The position numbers and the translations under genes are program-made. A model generated the notes under the pieces. It was not told the origin of the DNA and did no database searches. It worked only from the letters and a program-made list of their open reading frames with translations. A DNA stretch of 64,000 nt, from the NCBI GenBank assembly GCA_963932145.1, contig OZ010611.1, positions 60,924,052-60,988,051 on the forward strand. Reading direction: 5' to 3'. Below, one piece after another: positions 1-10,815 of this stretch (position 1 is the first letter of the stretch; every line of letters begins with the position of its first letter). The DNA is from Acanthosepion lycidas. Taxonomy: Eukaryota > Mollusca > Cephalopoda > Sepiida > Sepiidae.

Positions 1-1190
1 TTTCTTTCATTTTTGTGTTAATAATTTTATCGGCTCGTGTTGTCGATCTTTGTCGTGTGCTTTGGTTTTAACATCAACGTTACTACGAGCATTTGCTTGT
101 ACTACGATACACTTTTTTCGTAGAGGTTTTTACCTTATAAAAATTCCTATAACACATACATATGAAAGCTAATATTACCTGGACATTCCCTGCAAAAGGT
201 TTTGTTAACCCGTCAGGGACAAAGTGAGTGTTTAGTTCATCATTGTACTTTCAATGTCAATCGAAAATCTTGATAAAAACTTCTGATTTTTTTATCCTGT
301 GACCCGTATGGTCGAGGGGCATTATGTTATGGAATCCTCCATACTTGGCTGTCACCCATTACGGAAAGATAGTACTCTTCTAGAAATTAACCTTTAACCA
401 ATCATCACTTCACTTTTCCAAACTCAATTTCCCATTGGGTAAAAGGAGACAAAAATATAGCAAGTTAAGACAAATCCTTTTTTCCCGAGCAGCTATCTGG
501 ATCCTATTTGAAAACTCAAAAATCTATCAAAAAAAAAAAAAAAGAATCGATCGACTTAATTCAAGTCAGTCAGACACTGAGTTTCGAGAGATGCCAGCAG
601 ACTCCACGCGTGCCAACACACTGACTCAATAACACTACCAACCTCTCATCAACCCAACACAACTCGCACTACTATTGCCGCGTGAAGAAACTTACAATTT
701 GCTAAAAAAATGACATTATCACTACGAAATAGTAATTGTACATTTAATCAACTTTAGCATATCAGTCAAAGGCACACAACTCTTCATAATTTAAATCAAC
801 ACAATTGTCACACACATACACACTATTTTTTGAACTCACAAAATTGACATTTTACCTTGCAGAAATCAAACTGTTTTAATTTCACAAACAAACTTAAAAC
901 ATCAACATTCATTCGCCAAATCTCTGCATGGGCACTCTTTACAATCTTATCTCATCACGTTTAACAAGCAACCTATCATCACTTTGTGTATGTCGAATAT
1001 ATATATATATATATAAATCCATGTTATTGTTGAAATCTATAACTACATTGTTTTTTCCTTGATTTCTTGTATTGTTGTATTGTCTTTATATGTTCGTTTA
1101 ATTTATTTGTTGTGGATAGATGCATAATGTACACGCACATTTTAGGCCTTCACACAATTTCACCTTCTGATACATCTTACTTAGCATAAA
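1..1190. other. AT-rich DNA without a recognised gene
   Basis: No convincing coding region is visible. The stretch is AT-rich with short A-runs (near 529-543) and a short TA run at 996-1012. A 65-codon open frame at 435-632 is lysine/serine-rich and resembles no family I know. Confidence 0.5.
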
Positions 1191-1199
1191 TTCTGCAAC

Positions 1200-1474
1200 A
1201 ATGTGTACTGCAGCCACAGTAGAAGTGATGTTTCTTGGGCAAAATAGCCTGACGGAGCCCAACGCACTCCAGGCCGGTTTTTGAATTCAGAGTTTTTCCT
1301 TCTCCTAGACCGGTTGCCACCCAGTCTGTCCTGCTACTTACCCACAGGTGGGGGCGGGGCAGAAGAAGGGGATTCATAACTTTCCCAAGGGTATTAGCAC
1401 GACTGGAATTCGAACGCGACACTCCGATTCCTCAATCGGGGTGTGGCTATCCATTACTCCACCGTGCCTCCCTT
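1200..1474 (-). repeat. tRNA-derived SINE
   Basis: Read on the minus strand, the head (about 1471 down to 1393) has a tRNA layout. It starts with GGAGGCACGGTGGAGTAATG, holds a box-A-like stretch around TGGATAGCC, and has a box B (GTTCGAATTCCAG). A non-tRNA body follows down to about 1200. Part of the body (GTCTAGGAGAAGGA) recurs near 61725. RNA polymerase III promoter boxes at the 5' end and a non-coding body define a SINE. The exact 3' end is not clear. Confidence 0.75.
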
Positions 1475-1599
1475 ATTGTAGATTTGAAAAAAAAAAAACA
1501 TTGACTGGGGCCCCATTTCTAATCTCAGAAACTTTGATGCGGCCGTTCTTGAATTATACGATGACGGATAGAGAAGCAGAAACAGACAGACATTTGGTT

Positions 1600-1665
1600 A
1601 CTACTACTACTACTACTACTAATACTAATACTACTAATAATAATAATAATTTATAATAATAATGT
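1600..1665. repeat. (ACT)n/(AAT)n microsatellite
   Basis: Trinucleotide run of ACT units passing into AAT units. Confidence 0.85.
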
Positions 1666-1689
1666 TCCTATTTTCTCCTGTTTAACTTT

Positions 1690-1789
1690 GCGTACTTTTT
1701 CAGTCTTTCATCTGTCAATCTGTCTCACTCTTTTATTTAACTCTCTCTTTATTTTCTCTTTCTCTCTTCATTCACTTGTCCTCTTTTTA

Positions 1790-1826
<37 letters not shown>

Positions 1827-2330
1827 TTGATTTCAGTCGCTTTTTCCCTCTCCCACTACTTTCTGTCCACTCATTATCTTCCCTTGCTCTCTTTTCAATT
1901 TCAATTTGTCTCTTTTCAGTTTTGCTACTCCCTTTCTGTGTCTATCTGCCTGTCCTTTTTCGTCACTACTTTTCTCTATATACTTCTGTCTCTCTATATC
2001 TCTTTCTCTAATCTCTCACACACTCTCGCTCTCTCTGTCTCTCTCACTATTTCTTGGTGTATTTCTATCACTTTTCTCCTCTTTCTCTTTGACTTCAATT
2101 AACCTTCTCTATCTCTCTATTTCAATCAACTTTGTCCCATTCTCTTTTCCTGTCTGTTTCCACCTCCCCTCTTCTCCACTTTCTTTCTCTCTGTCTGCCT
2201 CTCTCTCTCTCTCTCTCTCTCTTTCTATCATTCTACTCCCTTTTCTCTACCTTTTTCGATCATCCACCATTTTTTTCTTTGGTTCGCCATTCTCTCCGTT
2301 GCTATCGTTATCGCTTGCCAACTGTTTGTC
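1690..2330. repeat. Pyrimidine-rich (CT)n tract
   Basis: About 640 bases of almost pure C/T on the plus strand, with (TC)n cores near 1795-1820 and 2200-2222. The long open frames across it encode only Ser/Leu/Phe-rich low-complexity peptide and are not genes. Confidence 0.85.
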
Positions 2331-2339
2331 TTCTTTATG

Positions 2340-4350
2340 ACGTCATTCTCGCTGTAAAATGACACACCAGCTACAAATATTGCACACAAAAGACCACACG
2401 CTGCTGAACTTAAAAAATAAAAAAAACGAAACGAATATAAAGGTTGCCGCGCACGTTTAAAAAAAATAGTAAAAAAAAATAATGACTACATATGAACTCA
2501 CCACTCTCACCCCCAACTTAAAAGGAAAAACTAACACAGTCAAAAGTCGCTGATAAGAATCTTTACATCCTGGTTAAAATAACCGTTTTGCTTTTGTCTT
2601 ATTCTGTGTCTGCGTTCGCGTCTTCGTTTTCTTGCCAAAGTTTCCACCGTCATCATTTGCATAATGTTAAGGAAATCTGTGAATTACATGTTTTATTTAC
2701 GTGGTTCCTTATTGAGTGCAACTTTCAGACTTCATAAGAATTGTTTGTAGAAGGGAAACGGTCGTTTTATTTTTATGAAAATCTTGCTTGAATATAAATG
2801 CCTATTCGACTAAATTTGCCTTATCTTTGCGGTCAAAAACAGAAAGTTCTCAAAGATAATCCACTTCCCGACACGCAATGTAATGACGCCGTGTAATCCT
2901 GAAGAGGGCATAATAATTTTTATTATCAATAATGTGCCAAACTTAATAAAAACAAAAGTGTATAGTCAAAGTTTTATATTATTATTAAGTGGAAAGATCA
3001 AAGGATTTTTGATAATTAAATGATGTATTTTAATCCATTTTAAAACTTTCAGAATTTTAGTTAATTTTTTTTTTTCGTGCGTCGGCGGGTGGCTATAAAT
3101 TAGTATCAGAAATTTTAGCGTCTTTTTGGAAAAATGAAATAATTTTAATGAAACTTTCAGGACTTATGAATTAAATCGTTCCAGAAACGTTTTATTCTTA
3201 AGAATATCTTGGTAAAACATTTTTGCATCTGTTACTTCCGACATCATTCTCACCTATTTAATTTTTCTGAAATTTCGAGAAATTTATTTTTGTACGGCCT
3301 ATTGTTCATATTAATTATAAGTAGATGTGCTTGGAGAATTTAAATCATCAGTTTTTATTTTATTCTTTTTTTTTTTTACAAAACGCATTGCTTTTATGAA
3401 TAAGATATATTATGGGCAATATTGTCTTAAGAATGTGTTTTTTATAAATAATAAATTTTTACAAGAATTGTTTTCATTTTTTTATATTTTAATTAGAATA
3501 ATTCATAAAGTTTTAAAACTTTTAAATTTCTGTATTAATTTAAAACAGTTAGGCGATATTGTTATTAAGTAAAAACCATATTTAGTAATCATAAATGGAA
3601 AAGTTTACTACAATTCAGAGATCCCCAGTATTTTATAAATAACGTAATTTTTTTTTGGGTGTATAAACGTGCCGACTTTTGTAAATACGGACGTCCAGAC
3701 ACGATATCATCAGAAAATAAGAGCGGTAACTACCGTAGATTTAATGGCGAAGTACCTAAAATTCAATAAAACATTATATGATGGAGAACATTTTCTAAAC
3801 TTTTAAGATTACTGGCTAGCAAAAAAATATAGAAAAAACTTATTCATGTTATATTCGTCAAGTAATTTTTACAGATATGCCCCACGTAGAAATAAATTCC
3901 ACATATAAGTCTATCGAGATAGTTGTTAGCATCTCATAAAAAAAACATCCACCGGCGTGTTAAAAAATGCTTTTCTGCGATATATATACTAAAAGTAAGT
4001 AATATTTATTTCAAATCAGAATAATTAAACTTTAAATCAGCTAATCTTACCCAAAGAATGTTTAAAAAAAGTATATTTTATTTTTGAAAGATTTTTAATA
4101 AAGAGAATTACGTTTTGTGTGAGAATTGTAAATATGGCTAAAATCAACCATTTTTACTGATTAAATAAAACATATTCCAATCAATTTAAATTCGTTTTAA
4201 TATACAATAATGGATTTGGCTTACTGTAAATTAAATTTAATATTTCTATTATCTTAAAATCAAAATTAAAATAAAAGTTTCAAGAAAGATTTTTTCATTT
4301 TTAGCACTTTTTAAAAAATCTTTGGTATCACTTTTCTTCAATATTCTGAT
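2340..4350. other. AT-rich DNA without a recognised gene
   Basis: Strongly AT-rich, with many short A and T runs. I see no tRNA-like promoter, transposase or reverse transcriptase motif, and no exon-like frame. The 81-codon frame at 3327-3572 is Phe/Ile-rich and probably fortuitous. Confidence 0.5.
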
Positions 4351-4359
4351 GACAACGCT

Positions 4360-5260
4360 ATTTTCTGTCATTCAAATCAAGAACTCCAACAGTCTGGGAA
4401 CAACACCGGTTTAGCCAACGACTGTTTTGGCCTTACAGTAAACATCAAGAAAACCAAGATCCTTTCATAGCCAGTCCCAAATATCATGTTACAAGATTTT
4501 GATATCACCATCTGTGATGTACCCCAAGGACAGATGAAGCATTTTGGGACACAAAATTGGCGCTAAACATGAAACATTTGGAGAAGCCAATGAAACGCAT
4601 CTTCAACAAAGATGTGATTTTAACAACAAAAATTACAGTCTATAATGCTGTTGCCATTTCACCTTTGATATGATTATTTTCTAAGTGTAGCTTAGATGTG
4701 TGGCACAAGGCCAAAAATATGGGCACCTAGTGAGGATTGAATTGACTTTTGAGTTGTAACTGATCTAGCGAGACAAGCTTGCTAACCATTACATCATAAC
4801 AACTTTGCTATATTATTGCGAAACCTGGACTCTATATCGTCGCGACATCCAAAAATTAGAACTCTTTCACCAGCAAATGCTTCGTTCAATCTTAAAAATC
4901 AAATGGTATCATTATGTGACCAACAGCAAAGTCATCGAAAGAACCATCAGTCATAGCATTGAATTGCTGATCATTCAACACCGTCTTTGATAGTCAGGAC
5001 TTGTAGCAAGAATAGAAGATTTAAGGTTTCCATGTCAAGTCTTATTCAGTGAACTCACTCCAGGAAAAATATCATGGGTTGACCTCTTCGAAGATAAAAA
5101 GAGCAACGCTGAAAGCCACTGGACTTGAGCTTAAATCGTTTGAAAAACAAACACAAGACCGCACCGTCTGGCGATGTTCTATTCCGATCAGAACGCAAAA
5201 CCTCGAAGTTACCAGAAGAGAAAAGGAAGAAATCAAACGAAAAAAGAGAAAGACACGACC
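4360..5260 (+). pseudogene. LINE reverse transcriptase 3' fragment (RTE/Jockey-like), split by a SINE
   Basis: Short conceptual segments match the end of a non-LTR retrotransposon reverse transcriptase. Near 4365-4470 there is a decayed piece ending FGLTVNIKKTKIL, the region just after the catalytic FADD motif. From about 4800, LLYYCETWTLYRRDIQKLE and HQQMLRSILKIKW match the conserved segment after the RT core (usual form LYGCETWTL...). A Lys/Arg-rich tail follows to about 5255. The frame is broken by stops at 4988-4993 and by a minus-strand SINE inserted at about 4677-4804. It is a dead, 5'-truncated copy. The family call rests on motif memory, so the exact clade (RTE, Jockey or CR1) is open. 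Confidence 0.75.
4677..4806 (-). repeat. tRNA-derived SINE inserted in a LINE
   Basis: Minus-strand copy of the family also seen at 11415-11545, 18913-19045 and 19052-19183. Shared marks are GTAATGGTTAGCAAGC at the box-A end, a degenerate box B, then GGTGCCC...TTGGCC. It lies inside the LINE fragment, so it inserted later. Confidence 0.75.
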
Positions 5261-5597
5261 AAAATCGTCTACATTCTCCATCAACATTATTATATAGGTA
5301 GTGGCATGGGTTCTTTCTTACTCAGGAACGCCATTACCATAAAGGACGCGATAAGCAAAGAAATTAAATTCTTGGATACGAGATAAAGCCGACAACGATT
5401 ACTTTTCTTTGGATGTACCTACTGATAAGTATTTAAAAAAAATATTTTCTACTTTCCTGCAATTTTCTTTGGGTAGAGACGAAAAGAATACAGAGATTGC
5501 TGCAATGGTTATTGTACAAAGTTCTTTTAGCCAATCTGTTAGGTATTTTCAATATGAGATTAACGTATATAACTTTTTATATATCAAGAACAAATTT

Positions 5598-5830
5598 GGG
5601 AGAAAGATGAATGACAAAGTGGAAAAAAGTTTACGTGTGACGCGTTTCGTTCCTTGGGACTTCATTGGATTAAATTTGTCATGTTGGTTCGACTACTAGC
5701 GATATATTGAGATTGAACAGTGGTTTACCTAACTTTGTATATAAACTAAACAAATCGTACTTACAATAGAATTTACATACGAAATTAGAGAAAACAATAT
5801 TTTACATTTCATAGATATACACCCTTGTTC
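5598..5830 (-). repeat. Penelope-like terminal repeat fragment with hammerhead-like motif
   Basis: About 200 bases recur in direct orientation at 6290-6450; shared marks are GACGCGTTTCGT, TAGCGATATATTGA and AGTGGTTTACCT. On the minus strand 5632-5668 reads (C)AATGA - AGTCCC..GGAAC - GAAAC - GCGTC, a decayed hammerhead-like layout. No coding remnant lies inside it. Calling it a Penelope-like terminus is an inference from the motif and from the endonuclease remnant at 7322-7620. Confidence 0.45.
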
Positions 5831-5849
5831 AACTTAATTGAAACAACAG

Positions 5850-6270
5850 ATTTAGTTTCCATTATCTCCCCATACGGTCAGTTTTAGTCCCACTGGTGTG
5901 ATAGGGTGTAATCGATTTCTATTTTTTCTCAGATTACGTCATTTGCGGCGGTGTGCAGTAATGTGAATCTATTTTCGGGGTGTATGATAAAATTTTTTGT
6001 CCTTGAAAAATATTGCGCATTCGTGATGGCATGAGATTTACATCACGCTCAGACACTATTGTCTTGACTGTCTATTAGTTGTCCTATTTCCATTGTCTGC
6101 GATGAACGTTGCCCCAAGAAAGCGTACGAAAATTGTAACGCTGCATGAACACGCTGGCAAGACTTGCCAGTGTTCAAATCGAAGTACTATAGACTGGCCC
6201 GGAAACTCTCCTAAATCTTTTTTCAATCTGCAAGGAACGATTTTGTGGAATAAACATACGAAGTAATAAC
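5850..6270 (+). mobile_element. Internally deleted Tc1/mariner-type element, plus orientation
   Basis: Homologous to the minus-strand block at 8240-8858. Shared landmarks are TCAGATTACGTCATTTGCGG, CGGTGTGCAGTAAT, and a start region encoding PRKRTKIVTLHEHAGKT, which resembles the N-terminal helix-turn-helix of Tc1-type transposases. This is followed almost at once by GGAAACTCTCCTAAAT... The other copy has TCTGATTTAAATCCAAT here, which looks like codons for the SDLNP motif near the transposase C-terminus. Both copies therefore share the same large internal deletion and are non-autonomous. Confidence 0.6.
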
Positions 6271-6289
6271 ATGTATTTTATATTTTTTT

Positions 6290-6450
6290 GGGGGAAAATT
6301 TATGGCAAAGTAGAAAAGCAAATGAAAGTGACGCGTTTCGTCTTTTAGGTCTTTTAAATTTGTTGCTGCGGTTAATAGCGATATATTGATGACTGAATAG
6401 TGGTTTACCTGACCTTATACTTATGAAAGAAAACAATATTGTGACAAAAA
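6290..6450 (-). repeat. Second copy of the 5598-5830 repeat
   Basis: Direct repeat of the block at 5598-5830, here with GACGCGTTTCGTC at 6329-6341. Read on the minus strand it ends GACGAAACGCGTC, the 3' half of a hammerhead-like layout (GAAA, then palindromic CGCG, then UC). The 5' CTGATGA half is lost. Confidence 0.45.
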
Positions 6451-6558
6451 TATATATTCGGCTTGTGGGCGGATACCATGTACGGAGTGACACTGACGTC
6501 ACTGCTCAATCTCTTTTTTACCAGTGCGAAAAGTTCAAAAGTAAAAATTAACAAAATA

Positions 6559-6616
<58 letters not shown>

Positions 6617-6619
6617 ATC

Positions 6620-6999
6620 CCCTCACCAAATCCAATAAAACTGTCAAAGTGACCATAGAATTCATAGCAGCATGTATCTATCCAGCTCTTATCTCAAATA
6701 ACAACTTAAAAGAGACTGTTTGACCAACACAAGGAATGTTAAAAGATTCATGTTAAAAAGATAAAAAAATAAAAAAACAAATGAAAACTACAGACAAAAG
6801 TTCATTTTCTCCATCAAGACATTCATTTCTGTAGTTTAGTGCTAGCAGCAAGCAGAAATATTTCTCCTCCCGATGATGGCCATTTCGGCCGAAACTAGTC
6901 GAGGAATCTAAATGGAATAATAATAAAAAAAAACGAAAGAATATTAATTTACAACCCAGTGTGTCTGAAGATTTTAATTTTTTAATTTTTTTTATTGTT

Positions 7000-7000
<1 letters not shown>
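6620..7000 (+). repeat. ~390-bp dispersed repeat with hammerhead-like motif, copy 1
   Basis: Nearly the same sequence recurs in the same orientation at 32955-33345. It starts after a TA array, runs through AAGAGACTGTTTGACCAACA and ends at AAGATTTTAATTTTT before another TA array (a CA array in copy 2). At 6864-6905 it carries the layout CCGATGA-T-GGCC-ATTTC-GGCC-GAAAC-TA-GTC-GAGGA, preceded by CTCCTC. It has no coding content. Confidence 0.75.
6864..6905 (+). ncRNA. Hammerhead-ribozyme-like motif
   Basis: Core boxes are CCGATGA (one change from CTGATGA) at 6870-6876 and GAAA at 6891-6894. Helix II is GGCC (6878-6881) with GGCC (6887-6890) around a 5-base loop, with one extra T after the first box. 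Next come C-TA-G and the cleavage-type triplet GTC (6898-6900). Helix I is possible between 6865-6869 (TCCTC with its partner order) and 6901-6905 (GAGGA). CTAG is self-complementary, so a dimeric helix III is possible. Activity is an inference. Confidence 0.5.
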
Positions 7001-7063
<63 letters not shown>

Positions 7064-7200
7064 CAATTTTGGAAGGATGGTGTTTCACAAACTGGAAAAC
7101 ATTCTTTGTGTACCGCGTTTTGTCCTTTACAACTTCATCAGACGAAATTTGTTTATATTGGTGCGACTACGCATGCGCACAAACGATAGATGCTGGGAAT
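7064..7200 (-). repeat. Penelope-like terminus with hammerhead-like motif
   Basis: On the minus strand 7110-7141 reads CTGATGA, a short spacer, GGAC, then AAAAC (expected GAAAC) and GCGGTA. This aligns with the motifs at 5632-5668 and 6329-6355. It directly precedes (in plus coordinates) the endonuclease remnant at 7322-7620, which is on the same minus strand. The motif therefore sits in the 3' part of a Penelope-like copy. Confidence 0.5.
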
Positions 7201-7321
7201 TCGAATTTTTAATTTCCTTCTTTTGTTTTTTCTCATGTGTTTTGTGTGCTTAATCGAACCTTCTTCATTAAGATTCTTTCACTTTTGTTATTTGATATCC
7301 CACATTGAGAATAGAAGATCT

Positions 7322-7620
7322 GTCAGGGATGGGGAAATGTTGTAAGATCCTGGGAGAAAAGTTATTGTAAATGCTCTAATGATCAAAGCACTCTCTAAGT
7401 ATTTTTGGTTTAGTGAACTGCATTTTCCTTTAATTAGAGTAGCATTTTTTATATCAATATTATGGTCACTCTCATTACGGCGAGCAACGAATGCGTTTAA
7501 TGTGTTGTTCTGTAAAATGTCCCTTTTGTGTTCATATAATCTGTTATTTAAATTCCTTGAAGTTACTCTATGTATTTTTTTGTGACAGTTATTACAGGCG
7601 ATAGAGTAAAGAAAAAAGTT
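7322..7620 (-). pseudogene. Penelope-like element GIY-YIG endonuclease, C-terminal fragment
   Basis: Minus-strand translation gives CNNCHKKIHRVTSRNLNNRL, then YEHKRD, NAFVARRNESDHN, KNATLI, YLESALII and GSYNISP. The order (Cys-rich pair, SR.L..R..EHK, alanine-histidine segment, Glu-bearing YLES) matches the C-terminal half of GIY-YIG endonucleases of Penelope-like retroelements. In these elements the domain nicks target DNA for reverse transcription. The frame stays open for about 100 codons to a TAA near 7296. The GIY-YIG strands and the whole reverse transcriptase are missing. The copy ends near the hammerhead-like motif at 7110-7141. Confidence 0.7.
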
Positions 7621-8239
7621 TTAGCTTATTGTTTTGAATTGACTAATTTTTTTAATTGTTTTATATGTACAGGGTGCCTCAGAAAACCAGGAAATCTTAG
7701 ATTTACTAAATGATGAAAACAATTAAGTAACATATAAAAAGTTAACTTTTTTAGTTTGGACACCACATATAACATTTGTTCTTTTGTTGGATTAAGCTTC
7801 TAAATTTCTATCCTTTGTTTTTGTTTCAAATAACTAACAAAAATTCCAACAATTAAGTAATTCTTTTTTGGCTGTTTGTTATTTTTTTTTTGACAAATTT
7901 TATGGTGAGTTTAGATAAGTCCTTTTCAATTGTAGGTGAGATAAAGTTAGTTTGTAGGACAATATATTTTTTCTTTATTGTCAGTAGGAGCTGCTTTTCT
8001 ATTTTTAAATATTTTATGAACGTTTTGTTTCATATTTAATATAAAATAGTTAGGCTACTGAAGAAGCTTGAAAGTGTTTTCAATGCATTTCTATTTTTCA
8101 TGTAAATATTAAGGGCTGCAAATTCTGAGTGCTCTTAAGCAGAATCCGATGATTATTTCGAATCTTATTTTGTTATGATGGGAATAGAAATTTATTAGAT
8201 CGTTTTTGCTCGTTCATTTTTGGTGGACACTAAGTTTTA

Positions 8240-8858
8240 TGCTACCGTTAGCGCTGTGTAGCATTACACCCGTGTGAAAATTAATTGAAACAAAACGAAT
8301 TATTATTTACTTTTATTTAAAAAACATTTTTCCAATAAAACATGACCCATTGCACATATTAGTACTTCGTATGTCCATTCCACAAAGTCATCTCTTGTAG
8401 AATAACCACAGATTGGATTTAAATCAGAAGAGTTTCCACGACAATCTATAGTACTTTTATTTGATCACTGTTATGTCTTGCTAGTGTGTTCGTACAGCGT
8501 TACAATTTTCGTACGCTTTCTTGGAGTAATGTCCATCGCTGACAATGGCAGTAGGAGAACTAATCGACGGTCTAAACAATAGTGTCTGGGTGTGATGAAA
8601 ATTTGATGCAATCACGAATGACGCAATATCTTTCAAGGACAAAATTTTTTTTATCAAAAACGTCGAAAATAGTTTCATATTACTGCACACCGCCGCAAAT
8701 GACGTAATCTGAGAAAAAAAAAAGAAATCGATGAAAACCTCTCACTACAGTGGGGGTCTAAAACGGTCGGTACGTAGAAAGAAAGGAAACTAAAGTAGTA
8801 AATGCAAATAAAATTATAAATTTTTTAAAGTGCGCACGAACTTTATGGACACCCTGTA
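8240..8858 (-). mobile_element. Internally deleted Tc1/mariner-type element, minus orientation
   Basis: Inverted counterpart of 5850-6270. On the minus strand it begins at ACAGGGTGTCCATAAAGTTC (8857 downward), a sequence typical of a transposon end. The 5' leader and a codon run for PRKRTKIVTLYEH follow, then TCTGATTTAAATCCAAT, which resembles the SDLNP region of a Tc1 C-terminus. A possible partner end, ACAGGGTGCC, lies at 7669 in the opposite orientation, about 1.2 kb away. The pairing of these ends is uncertain. Confidence 0.6.
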
Positions 8859-8880
8859 TATTTGAATAATGACCTACTGC

Positions 8881-8938
<58 letters not shown>

Positions 8939-8940
<2 letters not shown>

Positions 8941-9052
8941 TATGAAAATTTCTCGGATATTCAGGCTGGTAAATGTTAATATTGTTTATTATAAACAGAG
9001 CATTTACTTAAATATTTTATGTATACAAAGAACGTATAAACATAAAAAACGT

Positions 9053-9102
<50 letters not shown>
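8939..9102 (+). repeat. SINE 3' portion ending in a (TA)n tail
   Basis: Matches the body of the SINE at 62412-62635 (AAAATTTCTCGGA.ATTCAGGC.GGTA, TTTATTATAAACAGA, AAGAACGTATAAACATAAAA). It lacks the tRNA head, which is replaced by a TA array at 8886-8938. It runs directly into a TA array at 9055-9102. Confidence 0.7.
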
Positions 9103-9104
<2 letters not shown>

Positions 9105-9307
9105 ATGTTATTTCTATAGAATACAGATATTTGAGTAAATTTAAAATAATTTATTTCGTCTATGCTGAAAAAACTAAATAAAAAAATCAATAAAATTTTT
9201 CTTGCCTGTCTTATTTAACGAAAGATCTTTAAAAGAAAAGTTGCTTCTCATATATACATTATATATATGACAAAAAATACTTAGCTTGACATTTCAGCTG
9301 CCTTTGC

Positions 9308-9354
<47 letters not shown>

Positions 9355-9535
9355 ATTTTTATATATATTATTTATATATTATATATGCGCGGTATATATA
9401 TATAGGCAGCCAATGTTTTAAGGCAATTATTATTAAAGAAAACATACATTTGTGATGATTAATTTAATTGATCGTGTTTTCCAAATTACAAATGATCCCT
9501 CTTAGATAAGAAATACACTTCCACAAAAATGTATT

Positions 9536-9539
<4 letters not shown>

Positions 9540-9614
<75 letters not shown>

Positions 9615-9812
9615 TATATACGTTATTTTTATAGATACGAATATTTAAGTGACTGTTCTGTTTGTAATAAACAGTATTATCTACATTTGCAAGCCTGAAT
9701 GTCCAAGAAATGTCACAGAAAATATGTGTCCTCCAACAGAGACTGGACATGTATCCTACACGGAACCGTCATATATACTGACGTGCTCTGCCATTAAGCT
9801 ACAGAGGAAGCG
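9540..9812 (-). repeat. tRNA-derived SINE with (TA)n tail
   Basis: On the minus strand the head at about 9812-9720 contains a good box-A region (GTAGCTTAATGGCAGAGCA) and a decayed box B. The body shared with 8939-9102 and 62412-62635 follows, and it ends in a TA array at 9540-9611. The arrangement head-body-(TA)n suggests that the TA repeat grew from the SINE tail. Confidence 0.75.
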
Positions 9813-9866
9813 TCGGGTTAGAAATTTGACTTAGCTAACCAACTAAATTACGCCAAAATGAATATA

Positions 9867-10150
9867 CTAAAGAGTAAATAAATTTTTAAAATCGTTATTG
9901 GCTTGAACTACGGCCTCTAGACGACTTTGGAATCTCCTGCAACTCATCTGGACGGTCTCCTTGTTTAAGTTGTTGAATGCTGCCATAACCCTTGACTTCA
10001 GTTCGTCTTTGGTGTTATAAGGAGTTTTCTTGATCTTTCGCTCAACTGCACCCCACACACAATAATCAAAGAGATTGCAGTATTGGGGTGTTAGGTGGCC
10101 AGATATAAGGGGAGATGTGGCCGTAGAAATCGTCTGACAGCCATGACTAG
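9867..10150 (-). pseudogene. Tc1/mariner superfamily transposase, C-terminal fragment
   Basis: Minus-strand translation gives a ...NLFDYCVWGAVERKIKK segment followed by TPYNTKDELKSRVMAAFNNL and CRRFQSRLEAVVQANNDF. This matches the end of mariner-type (IS630/Tc1/mariner) transposases: the third catalytic region around (P)LDYYVWG..E, then the C-terminal helices. Here the region just before DYCVWG is frame-shifted and diverged. Nothing of the upstream catalytic domain remains, so this is a relic. It may belong to the same element type as 12290-12497 and 55320-55440. Confidence 0.7.
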
Positions 10151-10294
10151 GTTCTCCTGCTTGTATAGGCGCCCTCCACAGACACCTACATGCATATACA
10201 AAGAAGAAAAATCAACCTAACACTAATAAAAAAAAAGCTAATTATTTTTAATTCAAAATAAAAATAACGAATATGAGAAAAATTGTCAGACGGA

Positions 10295-10357
<63 letters not shown>

Positions 10358-10487
10358 TTCCTTCAGTCTATTCCAATTTCCCATCTCTCTCTCTCTTCTT
10401 GTATATATAACGGTTCAGAGTTTTATATATATATATATAATAAAATTCGATAATCAAACGCTACTACTGAACCAAAGGAATGAGTTA

Positions 10488-10815
10488 TATTCTAATTTAA
10501 GCGTTCAACTAGGCTGGTATCTCGCTCTCACCGTTTCACTGTCGAAACTGTTAAATGTAGCCGTCTCTTCTACTCCAATAGCTTCATATCTCGCACCTCT
10601 CGCCTGTGGAACTCCCTCCCCTTTTCTTGTTTCCCTGATAGGTATAATCTTCAACTATTCAAATGTAATGTCAATAGACATCTCCAGATGCCTTGATCTA
10701 TCCCCTATCCTTCTCTTCATCTTTTCCTCTATCACTCCTCGCTGCTACTCTCTGTAAGCCCTTGCGTGATAGTGGCTTCCCGCTTTGCTTGGGGTGAAAC
10801 GCTTAAAAAATGTCA
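10488..10815 (+). pseudogene. Jockey-like LINE 3' end, degraded
   Basis: Conceptual pieces correspond to the ending found in many copies here: [12 protein letters not shown], then FYSNSF-like and LWNSLP-like segments, and finally the 3' untranslated mark TGCTTGGGGTGAAACGCTTAAAAA. The same order occurs at 13880-14245, 14276-14620, 15960-16345, 20430-20760, 28075-28720 and 30450-30975. Only the last ~100 codons and tail survive; several frameshifts are present. Such 5' truncation is normal for target-primed reverse transcription. Confidence 0.65.

Noticed and set aside
1688-2340. Overlapping 75-145 codon frames rich in Ser, Leu and Phe, resembling membrane proteins
   Set aside because: The DNA is a CT-rich low-complexity tract; the hydrophobic look follows from composition.
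5409-5699. 96-codon plus-strand frame
   Set aside because: It overlaps a dispersed repeat whose recognisable signal is on the other strand, and no protein family is apparent.
6405-6723. Long open frames of alternating Tyr-Ile on both strands
   Set aside because: They are translations of (TA)n arrays, as are similar frames near 7000, 9000, 13000, 32600, 45000 and 49500.
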